Positions 45,978-55,688 of a DNA stretch of 64,000 nucleotides are shown here, piece after piece; positions within the stretch are counted from its first letter, which is position 1; each line of letters begins with the position of its first letter. Below the pieces are notes generated by a model. That model did not search any database. It saw only the letters and a program-made list of their open reading frames with translations, and was not told the origin of the DNA. The DNA is from Pantoea nemavictus (GTDB taxonomy: Bacteria; Pseudomonadota; Gammaproteobacteria; Enterobacterales; Enterobacteriaceae), in the NCBI RefSeq assembly GCF_037479095.1, contig NZ_JBBGZW010000002.1, positions 62,001 to 126,000 on the forward strand, read 5' to 3'. The position numbers were made by a program, and so were the translations under genes.

Positions 45978-47249
45978 ATGACAACACGTTTTGCCCTGAA
46001 AGCGCTGGTTTTAGCCGTTGGTCTAAGTGCCGCCATGAGCAGCCTCGCCGCCAAACTCACGGTAGTGGAGGTGATCACCAGCCCGCCGCGCACGGCGCTG
46101 CTGCAAAAAATGCTTGATGAATATAAGACACAGCATCCAGGTACCGAGATCGAACTGATCTCCCTGCCGTGGGGCCAGGCGTTTGAAAAACTCGGCACCA
46201 TGTTGCAAAGCGGACAGGTGCCGGATGTGGTGGAGATGCCGGACACCTGGCAAGGCCTGTATGCCAGCAACAATATGCTGGAAGACCTTGAACCACGCCT
46301 AAAAAGCTGGGATGCCACGTCGCAGCTGACGGATAAAACCTTGGCCATGGCGCGCGCCGCGAACGGTAAAGCCACCATGGTGCCGTATGGCTTTTATCTG
46401 CGTGCGCTGTTTTGGAATAAAAAACTGTTTCAGCAGGCGGGCCTGAGCGAGCCGCCGAAAACCATGGAGGAGTTCGCCAGCGATGCGCAGCGCATCAGTC
46501 AGTTAGGCAACGGCATCAGCGGTTATTGCATGCGCGGCGGCGTCGGTGGCACCAACGCCTGGATGATGTTTATGGCGGCGATGAATGGCTCGCCGGAGTT
46601 CTTTGATAAACAGGGCAACAGCACGCTGACGCAGCCGGGCGCGATCAAAGGTGCGCAGCTGCTGGTGGATATGTATCAAAAAGGTGGCGCCTCGAAAGAC
46701 AGCGTCAACTGGGGCTTTAATGAGATCGTCTCGGGCTTCTACTCCGGCAAGTGCGCGATGCTCGATCAGGATCCGGATGCGCTGATCGCCATCAAAAACA
46801 GCATGGCGGCTGATGATTTCGCCGTAGCACCGATGCCGGTAGGTCCATCAGGCAAAGCCTTCCCGACGATTGGCTATACCGGCTGGTCGATGTTCAAGCA
46901 GGGCAAGCAAAAGGATCTCGCCTGGCCGCTGATAACCTTCCTCAGTGACAAAACCAACAACCTGGCGTGGTCGAAATTTGTTGGCACATTGCCGATCTAT
47001 AAAGGGGCCGAGCAGGACCCGTTCTATCAGACGCCACAGTTCGCCGGCTGGTTTAAAGAGCTGAACGATCCTAACTATGTGCCGCTCACCATGCCGACCC
47101 ACCTCAAAGGCTGGGGCTACTTTAACTCGGTGATTGTGAAAGAGAGCAGCCAGGAAACCCTGCTGGGAGAAAACGACACCGAGAGCATGGTGAAAGATTG
47201 GGCGAAATATCTCAGCAAAGAACAGCAAGCCTGGCTGGCTACCCAGTAA
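45978..47249 (+). CDS. ABC transporter sugar-type extracellular solute-binding protein
   Basis: A 423-residue periplasmic binding protein (family 1, MalE/UgpB group). It has a Sec signal peptide (residues 1-25, ending SSLAA). The mature part follows the family pattern: LTVVEVITSPPRTALLQKMLDEYKTQHPG, then PDVVEMPDTWQGLYASNNMLEDL, then FYSGKCAMLDQDPDAL and TIGYTGWSMFKQGKQKDLAWPLITFLSD. No lipobox. TGGAGAAA precedes ATG 45978. It lies 20 bp after the lyase and 24 bp before the first permease, so belongs to the operon. The ligand is unknown. Confidence 0.93.
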   Translation: MTTRFALKALVLAVGLSAAMSSLAAKLTVVEVITSPPRTALLQKMLDEYKTQHPGTEIELISLPWGQAFEKLGTMLQSGQVPDVVEMPDTWQGLYASNNMLEDLEPRLKSWDATSQLTDKTLAMARAANGKATMVPYGFYLRALFWNKKLFQQAGLSEPPKTMEEFASDAQRISQLGNGISGYCMRGGVGGTNAWMMFMAAMNGSPEFFDKQGNSTLTQPGAIKGAQLLVDMYQKGGASKDSVNWGFNEIVSGFYSGKCAMLDQDPDALIAIKNSMAADDFAVAPMPVGPSGKAFPTIGYTGWSMFKQGKQKDLAWPLITFLSDKTNNLAWSKFVGTLPIYKGAEQDPFYQTPQFAGWFKELNDPNYVPLTMPTHLKGWGYFNSVIVKESSQETLLGENDTESMVKDWAKYLSKEQQAWLATQ

Positions 47250-47273
47250 TCCCTGAACACGCGGAGTTCAAAT

Positions 47274-48197
47274 ATGATGCTTGATACTTCCTTGCCTAAC
47301 AGCACTGCTCGCGCCCGGCGCCTGCGCTGGACGCGGTTGGCTGAGCCGTGGTGGTACTTGTCGCCGGGCCTACTGCTGATCGCGCTGTTTATCTTTGTGC
47401 CGATGGCGATCGGCATCTCGTACGCCTTTCAGAGCATAAATCTGCTCAATCCGCTGGAAACCGGTTGGGTAGGCTGGGACAACTTCAGCGAGATGTTTGA
47501 TGACCGGCGCTTCTTTAAAGCGCTGGGCCACACGTTGAACTGGACGCTGAGTTCTCTGTTGTTGCAGTTCTTATTCGGTCTGGCGCTGGCGTTGCTGCTC
47601 AATCGTGAATTCCGCATGCGTCGCTGGGTGCAGGCGCTGGTGTTTTTGCCGTGGGCGGTGCCGGCGTTTCTCTCCGGGCTGACCTGGTCATGGCTGCTCA
47701 ATCCGGTCGTGGGGCCGCTGCCGCAGTGGCTGAGTGATTTGGGGGTGCTGAGCGAGCCCTATAATATTCTGTCGGATCCGCAGCTGGCGATGTGGGGACC
47801 GGTAATCGCCAACGTCTGGTTTGGCATCCCGTTCTTTGCCATTACGCTGCTGGCGGCGTTGCAATCGATCCCTAAAGATCTCTACGAAGCGGCATCGATT
47901 GACGGCGCCAGCGGCTGGCAGCAGTTTCGCCGCGTGACGCTGCCGTTTCTCGCGCCGATGATTGCCATCACCGTGATGTTACGCACCATCTGGATCGCCA
48001 ACTTCGCCGATCTGATTGTGGTGATGACCGACGGTGGGCCAGCAGGCTCGACCTCGATTCTCTCCAGCTACATCTTCACCACCGCCTATCGCAAGCTCGA
48101 TTTCGGCTATGCCTCGGCGATGGCGGTGTTTCTGTTACTGCTGATGACCTGTTATGCGCTGGTGTTACTGCGCATACGCCATCAGCTGTTGAAATAA
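47274..48197 (+). CDS. ABC transporter permease, MalF/UgpA type
   Basis: A 307-residue inner-membrane permease with six membrane segments. The ATPase-contacting EAA loop is in YEAASIDGASGWQQFRRVTLPFLAPM (about residue 205). It should form the transport pore with the MalG-type permease encoded 9 bp downstream. GGAG lies 8 nt before ATG 47274. Confidence 0.94.
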   Translation: MMLDTSLPNSTARARRLRWTRLAEPWWYLSPGLLLIALFIFVPMAIGISYAFQSINLLNPLETGWVGWDNFSEMFDDRRFFKALGHTLNWTLSSLLLQFLFGLALALLLNREFRMRRWVQALVFLPWAVPAFLSGLTWSWLLNPVVGPLPQWLSDLGVLSEPYNILSDPQLAMWGPVIANVWFGIPFFAITLLAALQSIPKDLYEAASIDGASGWQQFRRVTLPFLAPMIAITVMLRTIWIANFADLIVVMTDGGPAGSTSILSSYIFTTAYRKLDFGYASAMAVFLLLLMTCYALVLLRIRHQLLK

Positions 48198-48206
48198 GGA
48201 GCGACC

Positions 48207-49031
48207 ATGCGATTGTTACCGCTGATAGGGCATCGTCTGAGCATTGCGGCTTACCTGGTCTTCGCGCTGTTTCCGCTCTACTGGATTATCAAAATCTCCG
48301 TTACGCCGGATAAATTGCTGTTCAGTCAAGGCGTCACGCTGCTGCCGAGCGGCGTGACGCTCGATCACTTCCGCAAGGTGTTAACCGACAGCGATTTCCC
48401 CACGTTTTTCAGCAACAGCCTGATTGTTTCGTTCAGTACCGCGCTGCTGACCACGCTGATTGCCGCCGCAGCCGGCTACGCGTTTTCCCGCTTTCAGTTT
48501 CGCGGCAAAGTGCTCATTGCCGGGCTGCTGCTGTTTACGCAGATGTTCCCGCTGGTGATGATCATTGCCCCGATCTACAAGGTGATGGCGCCGCTGGGCC
48601 TGACCAACAGTTTGCTGGGTCTGATTCTGATCTACACCGCGTTCAACGTGCCGTTTGCCACGTTTCTGATGCAGTCCTTCTTCGATGCCATTCCGAAAGA
48701 TCTGGAAGAGTCGGCGATGCTGGAAGGCTGTACCCGTTTTCAGGCGCTGTATCGCGTACTGATGCCGTTAACGCTGCCGGGCATGGCGGCCACGCTGGGC
48801 TTTGTGTTCACCGCCGCGTGGAGTGAGCTGCTGTTCTCGCTGATGCTGATCAATAAAAATGAAGTGATGACTTTCCCGGTCGGGCTGCTGAGTTTCGTGT
48901 CGAAGTTCGCCGTTTCGTGGGGCGAAATGATGGCGGCGGTGGTATTAGCGTTGATTCCCGCGTGTCTGTTCTTCGCCTTTATTCAACGTTATCTGGTTCA
49001 GGGACTCACCGCCGGTGCGGTTAAGGGGTAA
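48207..49031 (+). CDS. ABC transporter permease, MalG/UgpE type
   Basis: A 274-residue permease with six membrane segments. Its EAA loop reads LEESAMLEGCTRFQALYRVLMPLTLPGMAATLGF (about residue 170). It pairs with the MalF-type permease. AAGGAGC precedes ATG 48207. Its stop codon at 49029-49031 is followed directly by the start codon of the ATPase gene. Confidence 0.94.
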   Translation: MRLLPLIGHRLSIAAYLVFALFPLYWIIKISVTPDKLLFSQGVTLLPSGVTLDHFRKVLTDSDFPTFFSNSLIVSFSTALLTTLIAAAAGYAFSRFQFRGKVLIAGLLLFTQMFPLVMIIAPIYKVMAPLGLTNSLLGLILIYTAFNVPFATFLMQSFFDAIPKDLEESAMLEGCTRFQALYRVLMPLTLPGMAATLGFVFTAAWSELLFSLMLINKNEVMTFPVGLLSFVSKFAVSWGEMMAAVVLALIPACLFFAFIQRYLVQGLTAGAVKG

Positions 49032-50102
49032 ATGATGGCTGAAATTACGCTCAAACAGATCGACAAGCGCTATGGCAACGTAGAAGTCCTGCGCGATATT
49101 AACCTCACCATTAAAGATGGCGAATTCGTGGTGCTGGTTGGCCCCTCCGGCTGCGGGAAATCTACGCTGCTGCGTACCATCGCCGGACTGGAGCTGGCGA
49201 GCGGCGGTGATATCCGCATCGGTAATCAGCTGATGAACGATGTGGCACCGAAAGATCGTGATATCTCGATGGTGTTTCAAAGCTACGCGCTCTATCCACA
49301 CCTGACGGTGGCGCGCAATATGGGCTTCAGCCTGGAGATTCAGAAGCGTCCACGGGCGGAGATTGAAGAAAAAGTGAAGCGCGCGGCGGATATTCTCAGC
49401 CTGACGCATCTGCTCGATCGCCGACCGAAAGAGTTATCCGGCGGCCAGCGCCAGCGTGTGGCAATGGGACGCGCCATCGTGCGCCAGCCACAGGTTTTTC
49501 TGTTCGATGAGCCGCTGTCGAATCTTGATGCACAGCTGCGTGGGCAAATGCGCGTCGAGATTAAGAAACTGCATCAGCAGATGAACAACACCATTGTCTA
49601 CGTCACGCACGATCAGGTTGAAGCCATGACGCTGGCTGACCGCATCGTGGTGCTCAACAACGGTGTCATTCAGCAGGTCGGTACGCCGCTGGAGCTGTAT
49701 GACACGCCGGCGAATAAGTTTGTTGCCAGTTTTATCGGCTCACCGTCCATGAACTTCATCCAGGGCGTGATGACGCAAGGTGGCGTGCGTATCGGCGACA
49801 GCGCGCAGCTACCGCTGAATGTTGACTGGGCGGCGCAACCGACCGGACGCGCTGTGATTTACGGTATTCGCCCGGAGAATATCGCTATTGCTGCAGCGGG
49901 AACCGCCGATACGCTGCCGCTGGAGGTATCGCTGGTGGAACCGACCGGTTTATCCGAACTGATTCATGGTTCCCTATTGGGGCACGACATCATGCTGTTC
50001 ACCACCCAGCGCTCCGGCGCACAGGCGGGCGATATCCTGCCGGTGACCCTGGATGCTGACCGCGCGATGTTATTCGATGCCGATTCGCAAAAGCGGCTAT
50101 GA
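49032..50102 (+). CDS. ABC transporter ATP-binding protein, MalK/UgpC type
   Basis: A 356-residue ATPase energising the sugar-type importer. Walker A is GPSGCGKST, the Q-loop is [14 protein letters not shown], the signature is [14 protein letters not shown], Walker B is [12 protein letters not shown] and the switch is [12 protein letters not shown]-terminal regulatory TOBE domain (about residues 235-356) follows, as in MalK and UgpC. The gene abuts the preceding permease. ATG 49035 is an alternative start. It completes the transporter (binding protein, two permeases, ATPase). Confidence 0.95.
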   Translation: MMAEITLKQIDKRYGNVEVLRDINLTIKDGEFVVLVGPSGCGKSTLLRTIAGLELASGGDIRIGNQLMNDVAPKDRDISMVFQSYALYPHLTVARNMGFSLEIQKRPRAEIEEKVKRAADILSLTHLLDRRPKELSGGQRQRVAMGRAIVRQPQVFLFDEPLSNLDAQLRGQMRVEIKKLHQQMNNTIVYVTHDQVEAMTLADRIVVLNNGVIQQVGTPLELYDTPANKFVASFIGSPSMNFIQGVMTQGGVRIGDSAQLPLNVDWAAQPTGRAVIYGIRPENIAIAAAGTADTLPLEVSLVEPTGLSELIHGSLLGHDIMLFTTQRSGAQAGDILPVTLDADRAMLFDADSQKRL

Positions 50103-50142
50103 TTGCCCCGGCACTCATTACGCGACGAGAGGGTAAACACCG

Positions 50143-50706
50143 ATGACAGCAGCAACGCCCGGCATTCTGATCCTCGCCGCGGGGAAAGGAACGCGCTATA
50201 TCGCCAGCGGCGGTAGCGGAAATAAGCTGCTCGCCAGGCTGGACGACCAGACCACTACGGTGATTGAAACGGTCATCGCCGAGGCTAAGCTGAGCGGGCT
50301 GCCGGTGGCGCTGGTGACGCGACCGGAATATCAGGCGGTGCAACAGCATGCGGCTAAGGCTGGCGTACAGCTGATTGTTTGTGACAGTCGCGGCAGCGGT
50401 GAAACGATTGCCGCTGGGGTAGCGATGACCGGGATGTGGTCGGGTTGGATCATCGCGTTGGGTGATATGCCGTGGATTACTGCAGAACATTACCAGCAGG
50501 TATGGCGCGCGCTGGAGCAGTGCGCGCCACAAGTGCGACTGACGCATGATGGTAAACCCGGCCATCCGGTCGGCTTTAGCCACGCATTTGCTGATGCGCT
50601 GCGTCAGCTGCGCGGTGATGAAGGTGCGCGATCGCTATTGCACCCTAAACTGCTGCTGAGCTTGCCCGCAGATGCCCGGGTGCAACGGGATATCGATAGC
50701 CTGTGA
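50143..50706 (+). CDS. MobA-like NTP transferase (MocA-type, molybdenum cofactor cytidylylation)
   Basis: A 187-residue nucleotidyltransferase. The N-terminal signature ILILAAGKGTRY is the nucleotide-binding loop, with WIIALGDMPWITAEHYQQV as the metal/substrate segment. Homologues beside XdhC-type genes convert molybdopterin cofactor to the cytosine dinucleotide form used by PaoABC-type enzymes. It lies 40 bp after the ABC ATPase on the same strand and may be read through from that operon. The enzyme it would serve is encoded next door on the opposite strand, beginning with the XdhC-like gene. Confidence 0.82.
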   Translation: MTAATPGILILAAGKGTRYIASGGSGNKLLARLDDQTTTVIETVIAEAKLSGLPVALVTRPEYQAVQQHAAKAGVQLIVCDSRGSGETIAAGVAMTGMWSGWIIALGDMPWITAEHYQQVWRALEQCAPQVRLTHDGKPGHPVGFSHAFADALRQLRGDEGARSLLHPKLLLSLPADARVQRDIDSL

Positions 50707-50712
50707 ACGTGG

Positions 50713-51639
50713 TTAATCAACCGCTTCAAGGCGCGCGGCAGCCACATCGGCAATAATTGATAACGCCAACGTGCGCGCATCCCGCGCCTGAGCGAAAATG
50801 CCGATGGGCGCTTTGATGCGCGCAATCTGCGACGGGCTAAAGCCCAGCGTCAGCAATTTTTCTGCCCGTCTGACGTGGGTGCGCTGGCTGCCCAACGCGC
50901 CGATATAGAAGGGCGTGGATCGTAGTGCGGCTAATAACGCCGGCAGCTCGCGATCGAGATCGTGATACAGCAGAATCACCGCCGTAAACGCATCAATAGC
51001 CTGCGCCTTAACTTCATCACCGGACTGCACGTCGTAGCCAGCAGCCTGAGCAATGGACGCGGTTGCCTGCGCCTCAACGGAACGGCCATACACCACAATG
51101 CGGGTGTTAGGTTGATATCGCATCATGAAGGCATCATCCTGCCAGCCGGTCGGCTGCGCGGCGTCAACGCGAGTGAGCCGCTGGAAGGAGGGTAGATAAC
51201 ACAACGTGGCGGGGTTTCGCTGTGCCAGCGATTCCAGCACCTGATGTAACGGCTGGGCCGCGCGCAAGCGGTGAAATAACAGCGTAATGCCGCCCCCGCA
51301 TGGCAGCACAATATCCAGATAGGGCGATCCTTCGCCATAGCTGACCAGGCGATCTTTGCCGCTGGCCATGACTTCCAGCGCTTCGTAAGCCGCCGCCGCT
51401 TCGACGCAGCCACCCGATACGTAGCCGCAATAGCGCCCATCTGCACGCACCACCATCTGCGCACCTAATGCTCTGGCCGCACCGCCGCGAATCTCCACCA
51501 GCGTGACCAGCACCGCCGCGATGTCGGCGTCGAGTGCCTCAGCGGCAAACCGCAGAATGGCTGCGCTGTCGTCGGTCTGCAAAGCCTGCTGCGGCTCTAT
51601 CCGCGGTTGCACATCCTGATCAAACAAAACCTGTTGCAA
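50713..51639 (-). CDS. XdhC-family protein, molybdenum cofactor insertion factor (PaoD/YagQ-like)
   Basis: A 308-residue XdhC/CoxI-family protein. The N-terminal XdhC domain includes LVTLVEIRGGAARALGAQMVV and GRYCGYVSGGCVEAAAA. The C-terminal Rossmann-like domain includes RIVVYGRSVEAQATASIAQAAGYDV and YIGALGSQRTHVRRAEKL. It binds and protects the matured cofactor and inserts it into the large subunit. The start is TTG 51639, supported by AGGAG 7 nt upstream; no in-frame ATG is suitable. Last gene of the Pao-type operon and convergent with the MocA-like gene. Confidence 0.88.
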   Translation of the reverse strand: MQQVLFDQDVQPRIEPQQALQTDDSAAILRFAAEALDADIAAVLVTLVEIRGGAARALGAQMVVRADGRYCGYVSGGCVEAAAAYEALEVMASGKDRLVSYGEGSPYLDIVLPCGGGITLLFHRLRAAQPLHQVLESLAQRNPATLCYLPSFQRLTRVDAAQPTGWQDDAFMMRYQPNTRIVVYGRSVEAQATASIAQAAGYDVQSGDEVKAQAIDAFTAVILLYHDLDRELPALLAALRSTPFYIGALGSQRTHVRRAEKLLTLGFSPSQIARIKAPIGIFAQARDARTLALSIIADVAAARLEAVD

Positions 51640-51661
51640 GCTGCATCTCCTGTGCGGACGT

Positions 51662-53860
51662 TTAGGCCAGAGCGGGAAGGCCCATCAGCAATTTATCCAG
51701 CGTGACCGGATATTCGCGCACGCGCACCCCGGTAGCGTTATAAATGGCATTCACAATCGCCGCACTGACGCCACATAACCCCAGTTCGCCCACGCCTTTG
51801 GCCTTCATTGGCGAGGAGATCGGATCGGTGTCGTCGAGGAAAATCACTTCCTGTTCAGGGATATCGGCATGAACCGGCACTTCGTAGCCCGCCATATCGT
51901 GATTGACGAAAAAGCCCAGACGTTTATCGACAATCAGCTCCTCCATCAAGGCGCCGCCCAGCCCCATCGTCATGGCACCGATTACCTGGCTGCGCGCCGT
52001 CTTCGGATTGAGAATGCGCCCGGCGGCGCAAACCGCCAGCATGCGTCGCACGCGCACTTCCCCGGTGGCGACATCGACGCCCACCTCGACGAAATGCCCG
52101 GCAAAAGTGGATTGCTGGAACTGCTGATCCAGATCGCCAAACTCAATGCTGTCTTCCACCGAAATGGTCTCTTCTGCGGCAGCCGAGGCCAGCGACGCGC
52201 TGTGCTGGCCATCATGTACCCTGCCATCGCTGAACGTGGCCGTTTGCGCATCAAATCCCAGCCGGGCAGCGACCGCTTCGCGGAGCTTCACGCAGGCGGC
52301 GTAAACGCCGGAGGTTGAGGTGTTGGCTCCCCATTGCCCGCCGGAACCGGCTGAGACAGGAAAACTTGAATCGCCCAACCGCACGACAACCTGCTCGATC
52401 GCCACACCCATCATCTCCGCCGCCGTTTGCGCAAGAATGGTGTAGCTGCCGGTACCGATATCGGTCATGTCGGTTTCAACGGTAACGATGCCGCTCGCAT
52501 CCAGCTGCACGCGCGCGCCTGAGGTCGTCACCATGTTGTTACGAAAGCCTGCCGCTACGCCCATGCCAACCAGCCAGCGGCCATCCCGAACGGTAGCCGG
52601 TTGCGCCTGACGGCGATGCCAGCCGAATCTCTCCGAGCCGGTGTGCAGGCATTCGACTAATTGGCGACGTGAGAAGAAGCGTTCGGGATGTGCCGGATCC
52701 ACCTGGGTATCGTTAAGGATGCGAAACGCAACCGGATCGATGCCGACTTTTTCTGCGATCTCATCAATGGCGATCTCCAGCGCCATCAGTCCTGGCGCTT
52801 CGCCAGGTGCACGCATGGCGTTACCTTCGGGCAGATCGAGCTGCGCCAGACGCAAGCCGGTAAAGCGGTTAGCGCCGGCGTACAGCAGTTCGGTCTGCTG
52901 CACGGCGGTTTCAGGTGTGCCATCCAGCAGATTGCCCGACCAGCTCTCATGCGCAATCGCCGTAATGTGGCCGGTGTGATCGGTGCCGATGCGGATATGC
53001 TGAATGGTTGCCGGGCGATGGGTGGTGTTATTGGCGATCAGCGGCCTCGGCAGCATCACTTTAACCGGACGCTGGATAGCACGCGCGCCTAATGCCGCCA
53101 GCACCGCATCGCTGCGCAGGAACAGCTTGCCGCCAAAGCCGCCGCCAATGTAAGGCGAAATAATGCGGATGTTTTCTAACGGCAGATTGAGCGTGGCGGC
53201 CAAATCGGTACGGCACCAGTCGATCATCTGGTTTGAGGTCCAGACGGTCAGTTTATCGCCGGTCCAGCGCGCCATCGAGGCATGCGGTTCCATAGCGGTA
53301 TGGCTTTGATCCGGCGTGGTGTAGTGCGCGTCCAGCGTCACCTCGGCAGCAGCGAAAGCCCGCTCAAAATCTCCGACGCGTTTATCCGGTTGATCTTCGG
53401 GCGCCGACGTGACCGCTGCTTTTTCGGCAGCGAGATCATAGGCGCCCTCTGCACGTTGACACTGCACCTGCACCAAACTGGCCGCCGCGCGTGCCTGTTC
53501 AAAGGTTTCAGCCACCACCAGCGCTACTGCCTGGTGATAGTGTTCAATGTTGCCCTCAGCCAGCAGCAGGGCGGTATTTTTATCACCTTTACCCAGCTCG
53601 CCGGCCCTCTCTGCGGTGACCACCGCAAGCACTCCTGGCGCACATTTAGCGGCGTGAGTATCGATTGCCGTGATTTTGCCTTTCGCAATAGGCGCGCCGA
53701 CCACATAGCCATATGCGGCATCGGGTGCTTCGCTATGCCACTCGTAAGCATAATGCGCCAGACCGGAGGTCTTAAGCGGTCCATCGATACGATTAAGCGG
53801 CTGACCGACCACCTTAAGCTGATCGATGGGATTAGATCCTGCAGGCTTTTCGAACTTCAT
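51662..53860 (-). CDS. Aldehyde oxidoreductase molybdenum-binding subunit (PaoC/YagR-like)
   Basis: A 732-residue large subunit of the xanthine oxidase family, binding the molybdenum cofactor. Family blocks: YIGGGFGGKLFLRSDAVLAALGAR, NAMRAPGEAPGLMALEIAIDEIA and GSGGQWGANTSTSGVYAACVKL. The catalytic glutamate falls in MKAKGVGELGLCGV near the C terminus. In E. coli the PaoABC enzyme oxidises aromatic and other aldehydes to acids. Cofactor is expected to be the cytosine dinucleotide form. It follows the FAD-subunit gene by 3 bp. Confidence 0.93.
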   Translation of the reverse strand: MKFEKPAGSNPIDQLKVVGQPLNRIDGPLKTSGLAHYAYEWHSEAPDAAYGYVVGAPIAKGKITAIDTHAAKCAPGVLAVVTAERAGELGKGDKNTALLLAEGNIEHYHQAVALVVAETFEQARAAASLVQVQCQRAEGAYDLAAEKAAVTSAPEDQPDKRVGDFERAFAAAEVTLDAHYTTPDQSHTAMEPHASMARWTGDKLTVWTSNQMIDWCRTDLAATLNLPLENIRIISPYIGGGFGGKLFLRSDAVLAALGARAIQRPVKVMLPRPLIANNTTHRPATIQHIRIGTDHTGHITAIAHESWSGNLLDGTPETAVQQTELLYAGANRFTGLRLAQLDLPEGNAMRAPGEAPGLMALEIAIDEIAEKVGIDPVAFRILNDTQVDPAHPERFFSRRQLVECLHTGSERFGWHRRQAQPATVRDGRWLVGMGVAAGFRNNMVTTSGARVQLDASGIVTVETDMTDIGTGSYTILAQTAAEMMGVAIEQVVVRLGDSSFPVSAGSGGQWGANTSTSGVYAACVKLREAVAARLGFDAQTATFSDGRVHDGQHSASLASAAAEETISVEDSIEFGDLDQQFQQSTFAGHFVEVGVDVATGEVRVRRMLAVCAAGRILNPKTARSQVIGAMTMGLGGALMEELIVDKRLGFFVNHDMAGYEVPVHADIPEQEVIFLDDTDPISSPMKAKGVGELGLCGVSAAIVNAIYNATGVRVREYPVTLDKLLMGLPALA

Positions 53861-53863
53861 CAG

Positions 53864-54814
53864 TTAACCCCTCGCTTCCGCTAACACCGAGGCAAGCGTT
53901 CGCTTCGCCAGAATGATCTTGAATTCATTTTCCGCCGTTGGCTGCGCGCTGGCGAACAGCCGATCGCTTGCCGCCTGCGCACCTTGGATTAAGGCGTTGT
54001 CAGCCGCCTCCATGCGCCACGGCTGGTGCGCTACGCCACCGAGCGCCACGCGACCCGAACGATCGGGCTGAATGATTGCCGCCACGGAGACCAGAGCAAA
54101 GGCGTAGGATGCGCGGTCGCGCACCTTGCGATAGATATGGGTGCCACCCAGCGGCGCGGGTAAGCACACCGCGACAATCAGCTCGCCGGGTTTCAGCACC
54201 GTTTCCAGATGTGGCGTGGTGCCTGGCGCACGATAAAACTCCGCAATCGGAATCTGGCGTTCCGTGCCGTCCGGGCTGACGGTTTCAATCACCGCATCCA
54301 GCAGGCGCATGGCCACCGCCATGTCGCTGGGATGAGTGGCGATACAGGCCGGGCTCACGCCCACCACCGCATGTTGACGGCTGAAACCATCAAGGGCGGC
54401 ACAGCCGCTACCGGGCACGCGCTTGTTGCAGGGCTGATTGGTGTCGTAGAAGTAGGGGCAACGCGTACGCTGCAGCAGATTGCCCGCCGTGGTGGCCTGA
54501 TTGCGTAACTGTCCAGAGGCACCCGCCAGCAGGGCGCGTGCTAACACGCCATAGTCGCGTCGGACTCTGGCATCGGCCGCCAAATCGGTATTACGCACCA
54601 GCGCACCAATCCGCAAGCCACCTTGCGCCGTGGCTTCAATTTTATCCAGCTCAAGGCCGTTGACATCAATCAGATGAGCAGGGGTTTCGATTTCCAACTT
54701 CATCAGATCAAGCAGATTGGTGCCGCCGGCGATAAATTTCGCACCGGCGTGTTGCTGCGCACTGGCAGCCGCTTCGGCGGCGGTTTTCACACGTTGGTAG
54801 CTGAAGGCTTTCAT
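53864..54814 (-). CDS. Aldehyde oxidoreductase FAD-binding subunit (PaoB/YagS-like)
   Basis: A 316-residue medium subunit. The FAD-binding block is [30 protein letters not shown] cysteine-rich insertion ([22 protein letters not shown]) fits the extra [4Fe-4S] cluster seen in PaoB but absent from ordinary xanthine dehydrogenases. It overlaps the small-subunit gene by 4 bp (ATGA) and precedes the molybdenum-subunit gene by 3 bp. It carries electrons between the iron-sulfur subunit and FAD. Confidence 0.93.
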   Translation of the reverse strand: MKAFSYQRVKTAAEAAASAQQHAGAKFIAGGTNLLDLMKLEIETPAHLIDVNGLELDKIEATAQGGLRIGALVRNTDLAADARVRRDYGVLARALLAGASGQLRNQATTAGNLLQRTRCPYFYDTNQPCNKRVPGSGCAALDGFSRQHAVVGVSPACIATHPSDMAVAMRLLDAVIETVSPDGTERQIPIAEFYRAPGTTPHLETVLKPGELIVAVCLPAPLGGTHIYRKVRDRASYAFALVSVAAIIQPDRSGRVALGGVAHQPWRMEAADNALIQGAQAASDRLFASAQPTAENEFKIILAKRTLASVLAEARG

Positions 54815-55335
54815 GGCGTTTGTCCCTCCGCATACTCCTCAATTGCCGCCAGGATGTTGGCATAGGCGCCACAGCGGCAGATATTGCCGCTCATCCGCTC
54901 GCGAATTTCGTCAGCGGAGAGTGGCGGTGCCGAGACCAGATCGTGGGTAACGTGGCTGGGAATACCCGCTTTGATCTCCTCCAGCACCGCCAGCGAAGAA
55001 CAGATTTGCCCCGGCGTGCAGTAACCGCATTGATAGCCGTCGTGGTCGATGAATGCGGTTTGCAGCGGATGCAACTGGTCAGGATTGCCGAGGCCCTCAA
55101 TGGTGGTGACGTCGGCATCCTGCTGCATTACCGCCAACGTCAGGCAAGAATTGATGCGCCGCCCGTTGACGATCACCGTGCAGGCACCGCATTGGCCGTG
55201 GTCGCAACCTTTTTTGCTGCCGGTTAGGTGCAGATGCTCACGCAGGGCATCCAGCAGCGTGGTGCGGGTATCGACGTCGAGTTGCTGGCGTACGCCATTA
55301 ACTCGCAGAGTCACTGATGCGCTATGGCTGCTCAT
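54811..55335 (-). CDS. Aldehyde oxidoreductase 2Fe-2S subunit (PaoA/YagT-like) without Tat signal
   Basis: A 174-residue small subunit with two [2Fe-2S] clusters: a plant-type ferredoxin set ([22 protein letters not shown]) and a C-terminal set ([12 protein letters not shown] and [12 protein letters not shown]). E. coli PaoA carries an N-terminal Tat signal of about 50 residues that exports the trimer to the periplasm. Here the protein begins directly at [15 protein letters not shown], the ATG has GGAGAT upstream, and no RR signal appears upstream in frame. The enzyme is therefore predicted to be cytoplasmic. First gene of the operon. Confidence 0.93.
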   Translation of the reverse strand: MSSHSASVTLRVNGVRQQLDVDTRTTLLDALREHLHLTGSKKGCDHGQCGACTVIVNGRRINSCLTLAVMQQDADVTTIEGLGNPDQLHPLQTAFIDHDGYQCGYCTPGQICSSLAVLEEIKAGIPSHVTHDLVSAPPLSADEIRERMSGNICRCGAYANILAAIEEYAEGQTP

Positions 55336-55688
55336 GCCAAATCTCCAGTAAATGAAAAGAGAAATCAGGATAGAACCTGTTTTTGTATGGTTATAGAGAG
55401 ATAAGCATAGTCGGCATTTGCAAAAGAATTATCCGGAATCTCTGCTAGTCGCTGATAAGCCTTTATAAGGTGAATTTTTCGGCGAAATAGATAATTAAAA
55501 ATAAACCGAAGCGGTTATTTAGGGCGATATGTTGGCGTTATCGCGCGTTAATTAAGCGCCTCGCTTAAAATTACTTCAGTTTAAATTGAGACTAATTATC
55601 CCTTTGCGCATGATTTATAAGTGAAGCGGCTATTTAAGTGAAATTTTGCTCTACAGTTAATAGGGTCTTAACTGGAGGAGCATGTGAC
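55336..55688. promoter_or_regulatory. Divergent control region between the Pao-type operon and katE
   Basis: About 350 bp, AT-rich, with no ORF. It must hold the promoters of both operons. katE genes are usually under RpoS control. I could not identify a specific operator. GGAGGAG at 55674-55680 is the katE ribosome-binding site. Confidence 0.45.

Noticed and set aside
50999..51464. Alternative minus frames in the XdhC-like gene
   Set aside because: They lie within the XdhC frame, which has a supported TTG start and clear domain motifs; the alternatives are Arg/Ser-rich shadows.
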